A DNA stretch of 64,000 nt from Pseudocercospora fijiensis CIRAD86. Taxonomy: Eukaryota; Ascomycota; Dothideomycetes; Mycosphaerellales; Mycosphaerellaceae. Of the stretch, positions 42,784-53,445 are shown one piece after another (the first letter of the stretch is position 1; each line of letters opens with the position of its first letter). A program made the translations under genes and the position numbers. The stretch covers positions 4,037,121 to 4,101,120 of the forward strand of contig NW_006921533.1 of the NCBI RefSeq assembly GCF_000340215.1, in the 5' to 3' direction. The notes below the pieces were generated by a model. It did not search any database. It was given only the letters and a program-made list of their open reading frames with translations, and was not told the origin of the DNA.

Positions 42784-43929
42784 ATGGCATCCAAACCACT
42801 CAATGTCGCAGTCGTGGGCTACGGTCTTTCCGCAAAGGTCTTCCACATCCCTCTAGTCCTCGCCTTACCAGACGAGTACAAGCTCTATGGCGTCGTACAG
42901 CGATCTCCTAAACCAGACGACGATGCCTCGAAAGACCATCCCGGAATCAAGAGCTGGAGGGCTGTTGACGAGGTCTATGCGGACACAAATGTGGACGTGG
43001 TAATCGTTACCACTACGCCAGAGACACATTTTGAAATGGCGAAGAGGTCGTTGGAATCCGGAAAGAATGTGGTCGTGGAGAAGCCATTCGTACCTTCACC
43101 TGGGGAGGCCGGCGAGCTTGCGAAGATTGCTGAGAAGAGTGGGAAGAAGTTGACTGTTTACCAAAATAGAAGGTGGGATGCAGACTTCCTCACGTTGAGG
43201 AAAATCATGGCTGAAGGCTTGCTGGGTGATATATCAGAGTTCGAAACTCATTTCGATAGGCATCGTCCTGATGCTCCACCTGCGGGATCCTGGAAGAATG
43301 AAGACAAGCCAGCGCATGGAAGCCTTTACGATCTGGGCACTCATTTGATTGATCAAGTATACCACACGTTCGGTATGCCAAAGCGAGTGACTGCTTTCAT
43401 TGGTAGGCAGCGAAGAAGCGTCCCTTCCGGACCACCTGACTCGCACACCGTGCTGCTCCATTACGACGGACCACTGCTGGTAACTGTCAAGGCTGGTGTG
43501 GTCAGTCCTGAGGTCGAACAGCTCAGGTACTGGGTAAGAGGTACAAAGGGTAGCTTCAAGAAGGTGTGTGCTGGCAACACTCGTATCTGATTCCGACGAG
43601 TGCTAACACATCTGGAATAGTTCCATCTCGACCGCCAAGAAGATCAGCTTCGAAAGGAGAACGTTGGACCAGGACACCCAGAATTCGGCGTGGACCCCGA
43701 AAGCCATTATGGCACCCTTATCACTGTCGAGAACGAGAAGGCCACGCCTGTTGTTAAGAAGTACCCTACGATCAAGCCTGCGACTTATGTTGAATACTAT
43801 CGCATATTTGCGAAAGCGATCAGAGGGGATGGTGAAGTTCCGGTGAAAGCTGAGGAGGCTAGGGACGTGCTACAAATCATCGAGCTTGCGATGTTGAGTT
43901 CGAAGGAAGGTAGGACTGTTGATGTGTGA
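42784..43929 (+). CDS. Gfo/Idh/MocA-family NAD(P)-dependent oxidoreductase
   Basis: Two exons, 42784-43563 and 43621-43929, 362 residues; the 57-bp intron (GTGTGT...GGAATAG) is in phase 0. N-terminal Rossmann fold: VAVVGYGLSAKVFHIPL, then VDVVIVTTTPETHFEMA and VVVEKPFVPS (the E-K-P motif with catalytic Lys). The C-terminal half has GSLYDLGTHLIDQ, with the His used by this family, and VEYYRIFAKAIRGDGEVPV. Fungal homologues are usually called oxidoreductases; substrate may be a sugar, polyol or aldehyde. Cytosolic. Confidence 0.92.
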
Positions 43930-44135
43930 GGAAGTGAACCACATCAAGCACACTTCAGACGGCGACGGTGAGGTGGCATTCATGCAGAACCATCTCTCAA
44001 ACCACGCCAATGGCTCAAGGACGAAATGTCAAAAGAACACTATCAAGAATATTTGAAGCGATGTTGAGGACTTCGAATATCATGCGCCCTCACCTGCCGT
44101 CAGATGCATCATGGTTCGTGCTCATGTGATAGAAG

Positions 44136-44141
44136 TATAAA
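44136..44141 (+). promoter_or_regulatory. TATA box upstream of tandem paralogue 1
   Basis: TATAAA 138 bp before the ATG at 44274; it suggests that a real promoter survives in front of the frame-broken gene. Confidence 0.4.
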
Positions 44142-44273
44142 CGGTCATTCTGCTGCGCACAGATCTTTCTTCGAGCCATCAATAACGCAACTTACGATAT
44201 CTTACAAACCGCAACCAACTTACCAAGTTTCATCAAGCTGAAGCATCTTACATCTGTCTGGCAGGCAGCGATC

Positions 44274-44915
44274 ATGCAGTCAAACATCGGCATCGAACAC
44301 TTCAATGCCACGCTCAAGGCCTTGGCCGAAGCGCGGGCTTTGTTAAGTAGGAATACTTGGCCAGTCGAACAGTGTATGCGACGTTAATCAAGATCCTAGC
44401 GCTACCAGAAGACACCATCAAGGCCATTGTCAAGCAGCAAGGTGATGGAGCAGTGGAGGGTATCGTGAAGATGCTATTCAAAGAAGCGAGGTATCTCCGT
44501 CAGCCAGGAGAGCGTCGATGGATGGATGCAGGAGACGTTATGGAATCGGGAGACTTTGACCAGAGCGAAGAAGCTGCTGGATGCATATTCTCGGAACTGC
44601 GCTGGCTCAGCGAATTGCCCACCGGCCCTCAACACGTGTTCGATCTCCTGTTCGAAGATCAGTGGGTTAGAAACGTCGAGCCCGAGAACTTCTGGTGGTG
44701 GACTGACCAGCTTGATAAACTGATGCATCACGTTATCATTCAGCAAAACAGGCAGAAGGCCAAAAGATCGGCCGGAGGCGTGGGATCCTCGGCCTTGGAT
44801 CGACGAGTTGCAGAGATATCGAGGCTACGTCAAGCGCCTGTGCGTCGAATTGGAGGAGGATGGAGAGTATCTCAAGTGCGTGTTCCAGAAGAGTCTGGAG
44901 GAACTTCTGGGCTAG
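44274..44915 (+). pseudogene. Tandem paralogue 1 (unknown family), frame-disrupted
   Basis: The coding signal passes through three frame segments. It begins at ATG 44274 (FNATLKALAEARALL). A different frame holds 44357-44760 (LPEDTIKAIVKQQG... LPTGPQHVF... QQNRQ). The first frame returns from about 44763 (PEAWDPRPWIDELQRY... SLEELL) to TAG 44913-44915. The first change could be a 62-bp GT-AG intron (44348-44409), but the second, near 44755-44765, has no splice sites and looks like a single-base indel. The segments match paralogue 2 downstream. No known domain recognised. Confidence 0.55.
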
Positions 44916-45616
44916 GATTCTTCGTCAGAGAATTGCGAAGCATCAGGAGTAACGACATTGAAAGGAGGAGCTCTAAACTCCCACATAGCCAAGCACTCTT
45001 CGGTGAATGTCGTTCGAGACTAGGAGGGATTGCCTTCGAATTCGATCACTATCAATTAGAGCATCATCAGATTAACCCAGGCACACTACGAGATTGTGTA
45101 GCGGGAGGTTGGGAGGACACATGCAGACTGCATAGATGCTATACTATCTTACAATCAAGCCTCACATCCACCACCAGTCTCTCATTTCAGCGTGTGAGGT
45201 CAGGCTGGCTGCCAGAAACACCAGCAGACACTGATGCTGAGTCTGAGTCTGCAACATATCTCTCGAGCGGAAGACCTTGGCTGCTATATGACTAGATAGT
45301 CCCACCTACTACCTAGTCTAGGCCGAGAAGGACATTGGTATCGCGGAACGGCTGGAAATCATCCATAGAATGCCCAGAGCCAGTCTGCCGTCAATTCTGG
45401 CACCCAGCATGGTCTCCTGTCACTTTGAGATTGGATGGGATGCCTCACTTCAGTAGGTGTCACATGCACCTAGTCAAAGAGGTATTTTGCTTCGGTGCGT
45501 CACTTCTTCTTCCACGTACCCTTCAAATCCGCTCTTAGTCTTATCTCCAACCTTCGAGACTATAAGACATCGTCAGCATTACAACCGCGACCAGTCGCAG
45601 AGGGCAACATTCCAAG

Positions 45617-46237
45617 ATGGCTTTCGACTCAAACGACGAGCATACGAAGGCACTGATTGAGACGCTTGAGGAGCAGCGGCATCTTCTTGGCAAGAGATCT
45701 CCGACAGCGAACAGGTGCACGATGCTGACGTTGATGTAGAGCTTCCTCGTGCCACTCTGCAAGCAATTGCTGCACAACGAGGCGAACCATTCGTGCAAAT
45801 ACCCCGCCGATGAGTGCTATTCGTACATTCACGGACCAGCTCCCAATCGCTGGAAGGATCGTTACGACAAGCTCGACTGGTATACATTCGTAGAGGATTC
45901 AGAGATGATCGCGAAGCTGCCATCCGGTCCCGAGCGGCTGTTCGGCGCAATCATGCCTTTCCACGAGGGACTTGATTCCTTCATGGCCGACATGGACTTC
46001 AAGGACTTGGAAAAGCATGCCACGATTCTCATTGATCTGATTCTGTTCCTGGCTTGGCATCAAAACAAGCAACAAGCCCAGCAAGGAGTGGTCTGGCATG
46101 GGCACGGCTGGGCCTCGTCTTTGGAGGACTCGCAAGCGTGGTACATGGAAGAAGGTCTCCTAGGGGACAAGGATCACGGGCAGTGGAGGCTATGGACTCG
46201 CTTGTTCGAGAGAAGTCTGAAGCTGCTTTCCGAATGA
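45617..46237 (+). pseudogene. Tandem paralogue 2 (unknown family), frame-disrupted
   Basis: Starts MAFDSNDEHTKALIETLEEQRHLL in one frame, moves to another for DVELPRATLQAIAAQRGEPF (about 45694-45795), and returns to the first for RYDKLDWYTF... LPSGPERLF... ERSLKLLSE ending at TGA 46235. The return could be a 64-bp intron (45793-45856). The first change lies between HLL and the Leu-Pro block, at the same homologous place as in paralogue 1, and has no GT donor. Preceded by CTATAAGA near 45558. Function unknown. Confidence 0.5.
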
Positions 46238-46306
46238 GTCGTTTCGTTCCCACGATTCCGGACTGAATTCAGACTGCAAGCCATTACCATATTGCCAGAG
46301 AATATT

Positions 46307-49252
46307 CTAGACAGGTGCAAAACGCTCCTCGTCTAGTCTCGTCTCCTCGATCCAGCTCTCTTTGACCCAGTCCTCAGTCACAATTCTAGGTAGCTTACTT
46401 CTAGAAGAGACTGCTTTGCGAATATCCGCAAGGCTCTGGCTGCCCTGCTGAACGACAACTTGTGTGATATCCTCATCTTTCAATGTCTTGGCGAGGTCAC
46501 CACCAGCGAACTCATACAGCCTTATGCTCTCTCGAGGTATACTTGGTTCGATGTATGCTTTCGTGCCGCGGAACATGAATCCAGCGAGGGCATCGAGCTC
46601 GTTGTTCTGCTCATTGAGTTGTTCCAGGATTTCGAGAGGCTCATATCCGTCTTCAACCTTGGCTGGCATTTTATTGCACAAAGCGAGGAGGCTGGAAGGC
46701 GTGACATCGCGAGCATAGCTGTCACCATACTCGTCAACGTTGTCATCGAACTTGCCTTGGTCAGCAGACTGCGTATATTCAAGGTGGTGCGGCTCGAGAG
46801 GGAGGAGCAAAGTCGGTCTTCCAACGTCTAGTTCGCTCTGCTTGATGCAATCGAGTAGCCAGCTTGGCTTAACGATGTTTCGGTTGTCGCTCTTTTTCAC
46901 CGAGGCGACCTTGACTACATTCCGATCAGCAACAAGAATGGTTTTAGGATCCTTGTGTGATGCCACAATCTGGCCACCGTTCGCTTTGACAAGTTGTTCG
47001 AGCTCGGCTTTGCTCTTCTTGATCGGCTTCGGGGCTTCAGTCATGATGAAGAAGCTCAGACCTTCGAAGACTTTTGTCACAGGACCGGCGTAAGGTGTCT
47101 TGAGGTCGCCTTCTTCTTGGCCCTGAATCACGATCTCCTTCTTCCGCTTCTTTGTCTTGCGTCCTCTCCGCGACTCGTCCATCTTCATCTTTTTCTCCTC
47201 CTTCTCATTCTGTGCTTTGGTCTTGAGCTCAATGAAGTCGTCGTGTGACAGTGCCTGCTGCCAGGACTTGTCAGTCCGCAATTTCTTGAACCTTGGAAAG
47301 CGTAAGGTGAAGCCGCAAGCGAATTGGTCAGAGGCCCCAACCGATGCGGCTTTCACGCTCACGACGAAGGAGTCTTCGGGCTTGATCCAGACATCCGGTC
47401 TCTCATACTGCTTGACCATGCCTCCGCCAAGTTCGACCCAGTCAAATGGAGGTTTCTTCCGATCCCAGTCGTTCCACTTGCCTTCGGTCATGTGTTTGAT
47501 CTGCGCGTAATCGCTGGCGCTGAAGCCTCCTCCGACTTTGAAGAATGACAGCGTCTTTTGAGGGTTGATATCTGGCTGGATCTCTTTCTTTTGGCTGGGC
47601 ACATAGAGTCCGCACAAAAAGCTGCTCAGACCCCCACCGCGCTTGCCAGAGCCATAGTAGCCTCCCACGACGATGCAATCGAGTGATTCGCCGAACTCGG
47701 TCATGTACTCTGGCTTGACTTTGATCCAATCGTCATTACGTGCATTCAGATGATACAGTGATCGAGGATTCTTGAGCACAAGGCCCTCGCTCGCCTCTGC
47801 CACGACTCGCCGTAGAGTTTCGTCCACTTTTGATGCAGTCTTTTCTTCTTGATATTCATGGATTTCAATCCGACGACGGACATTCTTGATACTGCATTGC
47901 AACGCATTTCGGCGATCGCGAAGGGTGTAGCGTGTCAGGTCTTTGTCATTGAGATATAGGCAGTCGAATACTCTGTATAGAGGCCGATTACCATCTGCGA
48001 AAGGATTCTGCTGCTGCTCGATGGCGGCTGTTTTCAGCGTGCCGAAGGTGACTATAGCATCCAGCTGAATGTCCCACGTGATCATCTCGCCATCAAGAAT
48101 GATGTTACGAACGCCTGACGCGAACGCGTCCTTGATATGTCGCGTCAAAGCGGAGTGGTCGTCCTCAAAGCCGCTGCCGTACAGATAAGTGTAATCTTTC
48201 GCCTTTCGCGACCAGAAGCCGAAGCGCACACCGCCCGGGTGGTCATCGTCCTCCATCACGTGCATCTGCATGCGTTCTCCGTCAAGCTTTTCTTCAATCC
48301 AGAACACAGGATCTTCGTCCGTCGTGCCCATTTTCGCGACCATGTGCTCGGTCGAGCGCATCTGGAAGGCAGCGAGCTGTGGCTGGAAGCATTGCATCAA
48401 GCAAATCCCGCGACTCTCGCCCTCCAAGCGCACTGCAGGATCATAAAGCTCCCAGCAGACGCGTCTCAGACTACTTGAGATATTGAAGAGAGTCTCTGCA
48501 TCCGGGTGCCAGATTTCGAAGAAGGTCTTTTCCGTCGCACCGACCTTCATCTGACGAAGAATCATGCGAACGAGCCACATCATTTCTTCGGCGTTCATGC
48601 GACTGTAAAACTGCTCGAGAATTGGCAGCTGATTTTCTTCCTTTTGTGCAACCGCCAGACGATCAAGACGCTCGTTGACTTCAGCAATGGTCATGTCGCC
48701 AGGTGTTGTGCGCATAGGTCGCTTGCTGATGACCTCAAAACAGCGGCCTGCAAAGTCTCCGGCCATGGCACTCGTCGAATTCAGGCCCGGCTGTTTCCAG
48801 TGCGTGAGATTCCGACCATCATCGCTGTTCTTGTCAATTTTGAGAATTTTGACGAGAAGTTTAGCGATGGTCATCTCTTTGAGTCCATACATGCCTCGAT
48901 CACGGTCCTTTTCGGGAACGATGAGACGCATGGCGGGATAGATGTCGTCGCCGACTTCCTTCCGCCACCGACTGATGAACCTGTCGATGATCTGGCGTCG
49001 CACTTCATTTGGAGCTTGACTCGGTCCGCCATAAGAGCCCAGCTTCTTACGGGCAATTGCTGGCCCGGATGGCTTCTTTCTGTTGTCGTTGAGAGGGTTG
49101 AACAGGGTGAAGAAGAGATCGCGAAATGGCAGAGTTCGGGAGTGATTGTGAGGGCGATTTGGATACTTCTCGTCGAGTTCTTGTTCTGTCATCGTGCCAC
49201 GCCCATACATCATCTTCTCTTCTTCGAATGCCTCTGGGCGCTGCATTTCCAT
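46307..49252 (-). CDS. LIG4: DNA ligase IV (ATP-dependent, NHEJ)
   Basis: Intronless, 981 residues from the ATG at 49252 (the open frame runs further upstream without an ATG; MEMQRPEAFEEEK is the first true start). Order: N-terminal DNA-binding domain (LPFRDLFFTLFNPL... RQIIDRFI), adenylation domain with active-site motif EEKLDGERMQ, motif III FGFWSRKAKDYTYLYG, LDGEMITWD, EGLVLKNP, then the OB domain (WIKVKPEYM... GGYYGSGKRGG... FGCGFTLRFPRF type) and two C-terminal BRCT regions (from ~690: GLSFFIM... NGGQIVA... IVKPSWLLDCI; and ~870 to the end). The combination is specific to ligase IV, which seals double-strand breaks with XRCC4/Lif1 in the nucleus. Confidence 0.95.
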   Translation of the reverse strand: MEMQRPEAFEEEKMMYGRGTMTEQELDEKYPNRPHNHSRTLPFRDLFFTLFNPLNDNRKKPSGPAIARKKLGSYGGPSQAPNEVRRQIIDRFISRWRKEVGDDIYPAMRLIVPEKDRDRGMYGLKEMTIAKLLVKILKIDKNSDDGRNLTHWKQPGLNSTSAMAGDFAGRCFEVISKRPMRTTPGDMTIAEVNERLDRLAVAQKEENQLPILEQFYSRMNAEEMMWLVRMILRQMKVGATEKTFFEIWHPDAETLFNISSSLRRVCWELYDPAVRLEGESRGICLMQCFQPQLAAFQMRSTEHMVAKMGTTDEDPVFWIEEKLDGERMQMHVMEDDDHPGGVRFGFWSRKAKDYTYLYGSGFEDDHSALTRHIKDAFASGVRNIILDGEMITWDIQLDAIVTFGTLKTAAIEQQQNPFADGNRPLYRVFDCLYLNDKDLTRYTLRDRRNALQCSIKNVRRRIEIHEYQEEKTASKVDETLRRVVAEASEGLVLKNPRSLYHLNARNDDWIKVKPEYMTEFGESLDCIVVGGYYGSGKRGGGLSSFLCGLYVPSQKKEIQPDINPQKTLSFFKVGGGFSASDYAQIKHMTEGKWNDWDRKKPPFDWVELGGGMVKQYERPDVWIKPEDSFVVSVKAASVGASDQFACGFTLRFPRFKKLRTDKSWQQALSHDDFIELKTKAQNEKEEKKMKMDESRRGRKTKKRKKEIVIQGQEEGDLKTPYAGPVTKVFEGLSFFIMTEAPKPIKKSKAELEQLVKANGGQIVASHKDPKTILVADRNVVKVASVKKSDNRNIVKPSWLLDCIKQSELDVGRPTLLLPLEPHHLEYTQSADQGKFDDNVDEYGDSYARDVTPSSLLALCNKMPAKVEDGYEPLEILEQLNEQNNELDALAGFMFRGTKAYIEPSIPRESIRLYEFAGGDLAKTLKDEDITQVVVQQGSQSLADIRKAVSSRSKLPRIVTEDWVKESWIEETRLDEERFAPV

Positions 49253-49736
49253 GTCGCGTCGCGTCGCGTCGCGCCATGACGCGGCGTGTGTGCCAGGCAG
49301 GTCCGTGAAGAGGGATGCGAAGAAGGAGCGAGCGAGCGAGATGGCGAACCTACCTGCTGTGTACGCTTCCCAGGCATCCGCGGCCTCCAAGGCACCCAAG
49401 GCATCGACTGTCTCAGCGAGTTCACACGCGGGCAAAGCCACTTGCGGCTGCCGGGCTGTGGATGCGACACGCGACTGCCCCTGCTCCTGCCCTTGCTCCT
49501 GCCCCTGCTGACTACGACAAGGATGCGATGGCGATGGGCGATGTTTTGGCGGCGGGCTTGTCGCGGCTATCGTGACCTGAGGGAGCTCAGCCTTCAGCCT
49601 TCAATTACTGCTGTCAGTGCCGTGTTTGAAGCGAAACACGGTCAATCGTCTGCAACGATAATGGTCGTGTGCGTTTCCTCTCGCACTTCCTCATGCGCCC
49701 ACGCCCACGCCCGCGCCCGCGCCTGCGCCGCCCTCG
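49253..49736. promoter_or_regulatory. Divergent promoter region LIG4/IRS4-like with short repeats
   Basis: 484 bp between divergent starts. Low-complexity blocks: (cgtcgcgtcg)-type at 49254-49274, repeated ctcctgccc at 49480-49507, and cccacgcccgcgcc repeats at 49698-49728 directly before the IRS4-like ATG. Confidence 0.5.
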
Positions 49737-51521
49737 ATGCGCTATAAACATCCGTCCAGAGCTTCCTCGGTAGCCAGCGTCGACACCACCACGTCCACAT
49801 CCACCGCCGCGGCCATCGCCAGCGCACAGCAGAATGCCGCTCGACTGGGTGCCAGCCTGGCATTCGGCCGTGCTCCGCCTCGAGAACGCGCCCCGACACA
49901 GACGTACATAGGAGGCAGCAATGGAGCACTTTCCGCCGCCAATACTGCCAACATCACGGCACCCCCATCAAATCCGCCTGCTGTCATGGAAGAGAGAATG
50001 CCGAACCTCAGCCTGCCCAAGTGCCCCCCTTCTCAGCAGGCCGCTGTATTGGCCGCGGCACGTGCCAAGCCGTCATCAGTCGTATCGACCCAAGAGAACT
50101 CGGCCAGCCCTCGCACTGCGGCGGTCCAGAGACCAGCCATTGCACCCAAGCCGCGCCGGCTGAGCGAGCACTTCAGGAAGAATGAGAGTGTGCATGTGAA
50201 TGATACCGCAGACCGACCTACAGACAGCACTCCTCTACCTCCCACTGGCGCTCTGGTCAATCTTTTCGAGCAGAGGCTCAAAGCTGCGAACGAAGCAAGC
50301 CCCGCCAACAGACCAGAACCGCTCTTTATCAAACCAAGCCGGGAGCTCTCGCTGAAAAGTCCAAAGCCTGTGAGATCAGCCGGGATTACCTCCATGTTTC
50401 AGCTGGAGATAGACGAGGCCAAGAGAAACATCGAGATCAGCCCAGACGCTGTGAAGCAGATTCGACGTGACTCCGTGCCAGGCAGACATGCTGGAAGCTC
50501 ATCCGACGACTCTTTTGCGTCTGCATCAGAAGATCTGAACGTTGACAGGGCGCCGGCGAGCCTGCCTAGGTCCACAACCAGAGCATGGAGTCCATCTCCC
50601 TCTCAACCGCTGAGAGCTGGCTTGGAGGAGAAGCGACGACCCTTGCAACCATCACCATCACCAGTGCGTCACACTGCGAACCGTCCGATGCCCATCAAAC
50701 AGCCACAGCGACCAAGTAGCCCTGCTTCAGATGTCATGTCCGTGACCTCGGCGCCATCCTTGCGAAGCATACCTGCGCAGTTCAATCAAGCTCATCCTCG
50801 GCGAATGACACCATTGAGGACGGGAGATGATCTTGCAAATGCGCTTGTTGCATCGAGTTTGGCCTCATCTCGTGCCCCAAGTCCAACACGACTCGAGCCT
50901 CCTCCTGTACCCACCCGAAGAAAGAGGGGCCACAGTCACAAGCTGTCCTTTTCTCGAACTCCAAGCCCGGCAAAAGTTGGCATGCTTCATACGCTAAGGA
51001 ACTATGACGGTGCTTCGTCTTCCGAGTCAGAGGACGACAAGCACCCGTATCGCAAACATCAGAAGAAGCGGCTGATCAGGAAACATCCAAATAAGCATCA
51101 TGAAGGCGAACGGAAACGTTGGCGAGACGCTATTACGGAGCGCGAGAGGAAGCGCTATGAGGGAGTATGGGCCGCAAACAAGGGCCTTTATTACTCGTTC
51201 ACCTACCAAGAGCAGACTTTGTTACGTCAGCAGCCGGATCATCCTAAAGTGCAAGAACTACAGGCAGCGGTGAACGATCAAGTATCAAATATAGTTGCGC
51301 GAGATATATGGAGTAGATCCCGGCTGCCTCAGCCGACACTGGAGATGGTATGGGATCTGGTCGATCACGACAGCGTCGGCCGCCTCCAAAAGGAGGAATT
51401 CGTGGTGGGAATGTGGCTGATCGATCAACGTTTGAAAGGACGCAAGCTGCCCGTGAAAGTTACGGAAAGCGTCTGGGCAAGTGTCCGAAGCATTGGCATC
51501 AAGGTGAGGAAGAAGGCATGA
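49737..51521 (+). CDS. IRS4/TAX4-like EH-domain protein
   Basis: Intronless, 594 residues. The first ~440 residues are disordered and Ser/Pro/Ala-rich with proline motifs (PPPVPTRRKRGH). A basic stretch KKRLIRKHPNKHHEGERKRWRD leads into the C-terminal EH domain (about 485-585): TERERKRYEGVWAANKG... NIVARDIWSRSRLP... LEMVWDLVDHDSVGRLQKEEFVVGMWLIDQRL. The EF-hand-like Asp-His-Asp...Gly-x-Leu segment is visible. Yeast Irs4/Tax4 bind the phosphoinositide 5-phosphatase Inp51 and affect PI(4,5)P2, autophagy and wall integrity. Homology call is strong on the EH domain. Confidence 0.85.
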   Translation: MRYKHPSRASSVASVDTTTSTSTAAAIASAQQNAARLGASLAFGRAPPRERAPTQTYIGGSNGALSAANTANITAPPSNPPAVMEERMPNLSLPKCPPSQQAAVLAAARAKPSSVVSTQENSASPRTAAVQRPAIAPKPRRLSEHFRKNESVHVNDTADRPTDSTPLPPTGALVNLFEQRLKAANEASPANRPEPLFIKPSRELSLKSPKPVRSAGITSMFQLEIDEAKRNIEISPDAVKQIRRDSVPGRHAGSSSDDSFASASEDLNVDRAPASLPRSTTRAWSPSPSQPLRAGLEEKRRPLQPSPSPVRHTANRPMPIKQPQRPSSPASDVMSVTSAPSLRSIPAQFNQAHPRRMTPLRTGDDLANALVASSLASSRAPSPTRLEPPPVPTRRKRGHSHKLSFSRTPSPAKVGMLHTLRNYDGASSSESEDDKHPYRKHQKKRLIRKHPNKHHEGERKRWRDAITERERKRYEGVWAANKGLYYSFTYQEQTLLRQQPDHPKVQELQAAVNDQVSNIVARDIWSRSRLPQPTLEMVWDLVDHDSVGRLQKEEFVVGMWLIDQRLKGRKLPVKVTESVWASVRSIGIKVRKKA

Positions 51522-52104
51522 GGCATGTTTGCATCATTGTATGGAATTCATCGACAGGCGTTTCACTGGCGTTTACGGCTCCCGGGATTGAGAAGGCATT
51601 GACTCGCGGCGATACCCACCACCATTGATTTGAAGACGTGAAGCCTGTAAGTAGAGCCTAGTGTCCTGTAATACTATGTACCAGCTTACTTTACCTACCT
51701 ACCTACCTACCTAAGACGAGAGGGCGGGGACTTTCCTGGTCAAGGTTGAACAGCTGTCCCGTGATTCCGCTCTCAGCAGAAGGAGGTCGCAACGAAGCTC
51801 TGATTGAGCTAGCTCGATATCTCTACGCGCTACAATAACTCCTGCAGGATGAGCTCAAGTGCCACTTCCAAGCGATGCCACTGCCTCTAATCCGGCAGTC
51901 TTGGACTGATCTCCCAACGGATGACACGCTTACTTGTTACATAGCAAGCAAAGAAGTTGTGCGCATCATCACAATCGCGTTTGATAAGGACTCTGGGAAG
52001 GCTCGTCACAAGCTCTATACCAAGCTTCAAACCAAGCTTCAAGACATCCGCTAGCGGCCGACGGTCAACGTCAACTCCTAGCGAAAGGACACGCGAATTC
52101 GATC
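51522..52104. other. Intergenic with (CTAC)n microsatellite
   Basis: 583 bp; a tetranucleotide run (tacc) of about five units at 51692-51713. No other feature. Confidence 0.6.
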
Positions 52105-53445
52105 ATGTCCATCGTTCGCATTGCCAAGTCCATCTACGGGACGGCTCTCCTCATAGAGCAGCAAGCCAAGCATAATGGCGTTCCCGAAGCAGTATCTATT
52201 GAGGACCACTGGTCTCTTGCCACAGCTTCGAATGGCTCCGTGATGCAAGCTGCACGAGACAAAATGGCAAGGACAAAGACCATATACCTCCACGCCGCTG
52301 AGCCCCGCTGATGTGTTGCAAGCTACAAAAAACTCATCTCCTTCATATGATGACACAAGGTCCTTTGTCCGCTCTACGAACACTAGGATCGGCTAATCTC
52401 GACACGATCGGTCTTGGATTCATTATTCGCCACAAGATACAACACAAGGTCCCTTTCGAAGGCAGCATCTCCTACCAGGCCCTTTCACAACAATGCTCCG
52501 TCCCGCTACCGCTTCTCAAACGACTCCTGCAGCAGGTCATGACGACTTTCGTCTTTGCGGAGGACTCTTCGGGCAATGTCACTCACACGGTCTTCTCCCG
52601 CTTCCTACGAGATAATGCGTACATTCAATGCCAGTTCCAAGCTGATATGGACGAGTCCTGGAGGCCTTCTACGAAAGTTGTAGACGCGATCTCAGATCCC
52701 GTCGGAGTGGTGGAGGATACGATCAAAAGTGCTTGGGGTCTGGAGAATAATGCCACGGTGCCGTTCTTTCAGGAACTGGAAGCCAATCACCCAGAGCGCG
52801 CGGAGAAGTTTGCGCAGTTAATGGTGTTTTATGCTGGAATGGCGAAGGCTGAGCCTGCCTACGGTAAAGAACTACGATTGGAAGTCGTTTCCGGATGGGG
52901 CGAAAGTTGTGGATGTTGGAGGCGGAAAGGGAACGCTGAGGATTTCTCTTGCAGAGGAATTTCCCAATCTGGACTTTGTTGTTCAAGATCTCCCAGAGAC
53001 TGTCGCCGAGGGAGAGAAGGCTAAACTGCCTGACACTGTCAAGGACAGAGTAACATTCCAAGCGCACAATTTCTTCGACTCTCAACCTCAGCGCGATGCG
53101 GACGTCTACTTCTTCCGTGTGCTGTCTTCCACAACTGGATAGATAAGGATTGCGGAAGAATACTATTGGGCCTGATCCCAGCGCTGAAGAAGCGTGCAAA
53201 AGTGGTGATACAAGATCCGTATCTACCCGAGCCGGGCACTGTTGGAGAATGGAAGCAGAGGAACCTTTTGGCTGCTTCGCTAAGGATGATGATCTTTTTT
53301 CAATTCTTACGATCGAAATGAGGAGGAATGGAATACTTTGTTGAGGAGAGCTGATGTCAGGTTCAGGCTTTCGCTTTTCAAGAGGCCTGGTGAGCAGCCT
53401 GTTGCTAGCAATATGTGCTTTGTGGAGATCACCTGGGATGGGTGA
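52105..53445 (+). pseudogene. Fungal O-methyltransferase pseudogene (SAM-dependent, plant-type fold)
   Basis: All parts of a ~430-residue O-methyltransferase are present in order but in different frames. The N-terminal dimerisation part is at 52105-52305 (LIEQQAKHNGVPEA... ARDKMARTKTIYL), the helical part at 52311-52860 (ANLDTIGLGFIIRHKI... LLKRLLQQVMTTFVFAED... HPERAEKFAQLM), the SAM motif WKSFPDGAKVVDVGGGKGT then FVVQDLP at 52869-53135, FHNWIDKDC...VVIQDPYLPEPG at 53124-53310, and the end at 53314-53445 (EEWNTLLRRADVRFRL...VEITWDG). At least four frame changes near 52308, 52865, 53120 and 53312 have no clear introns. Relatives methylate secondary metabolites. The window shows no adjacent synthase gene. 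Confidence 0.8.

Noticed and set aside
48506..49279. 257-codon + strand ORF
   Set aside because: Antisense shadow of DNA ligase IV.
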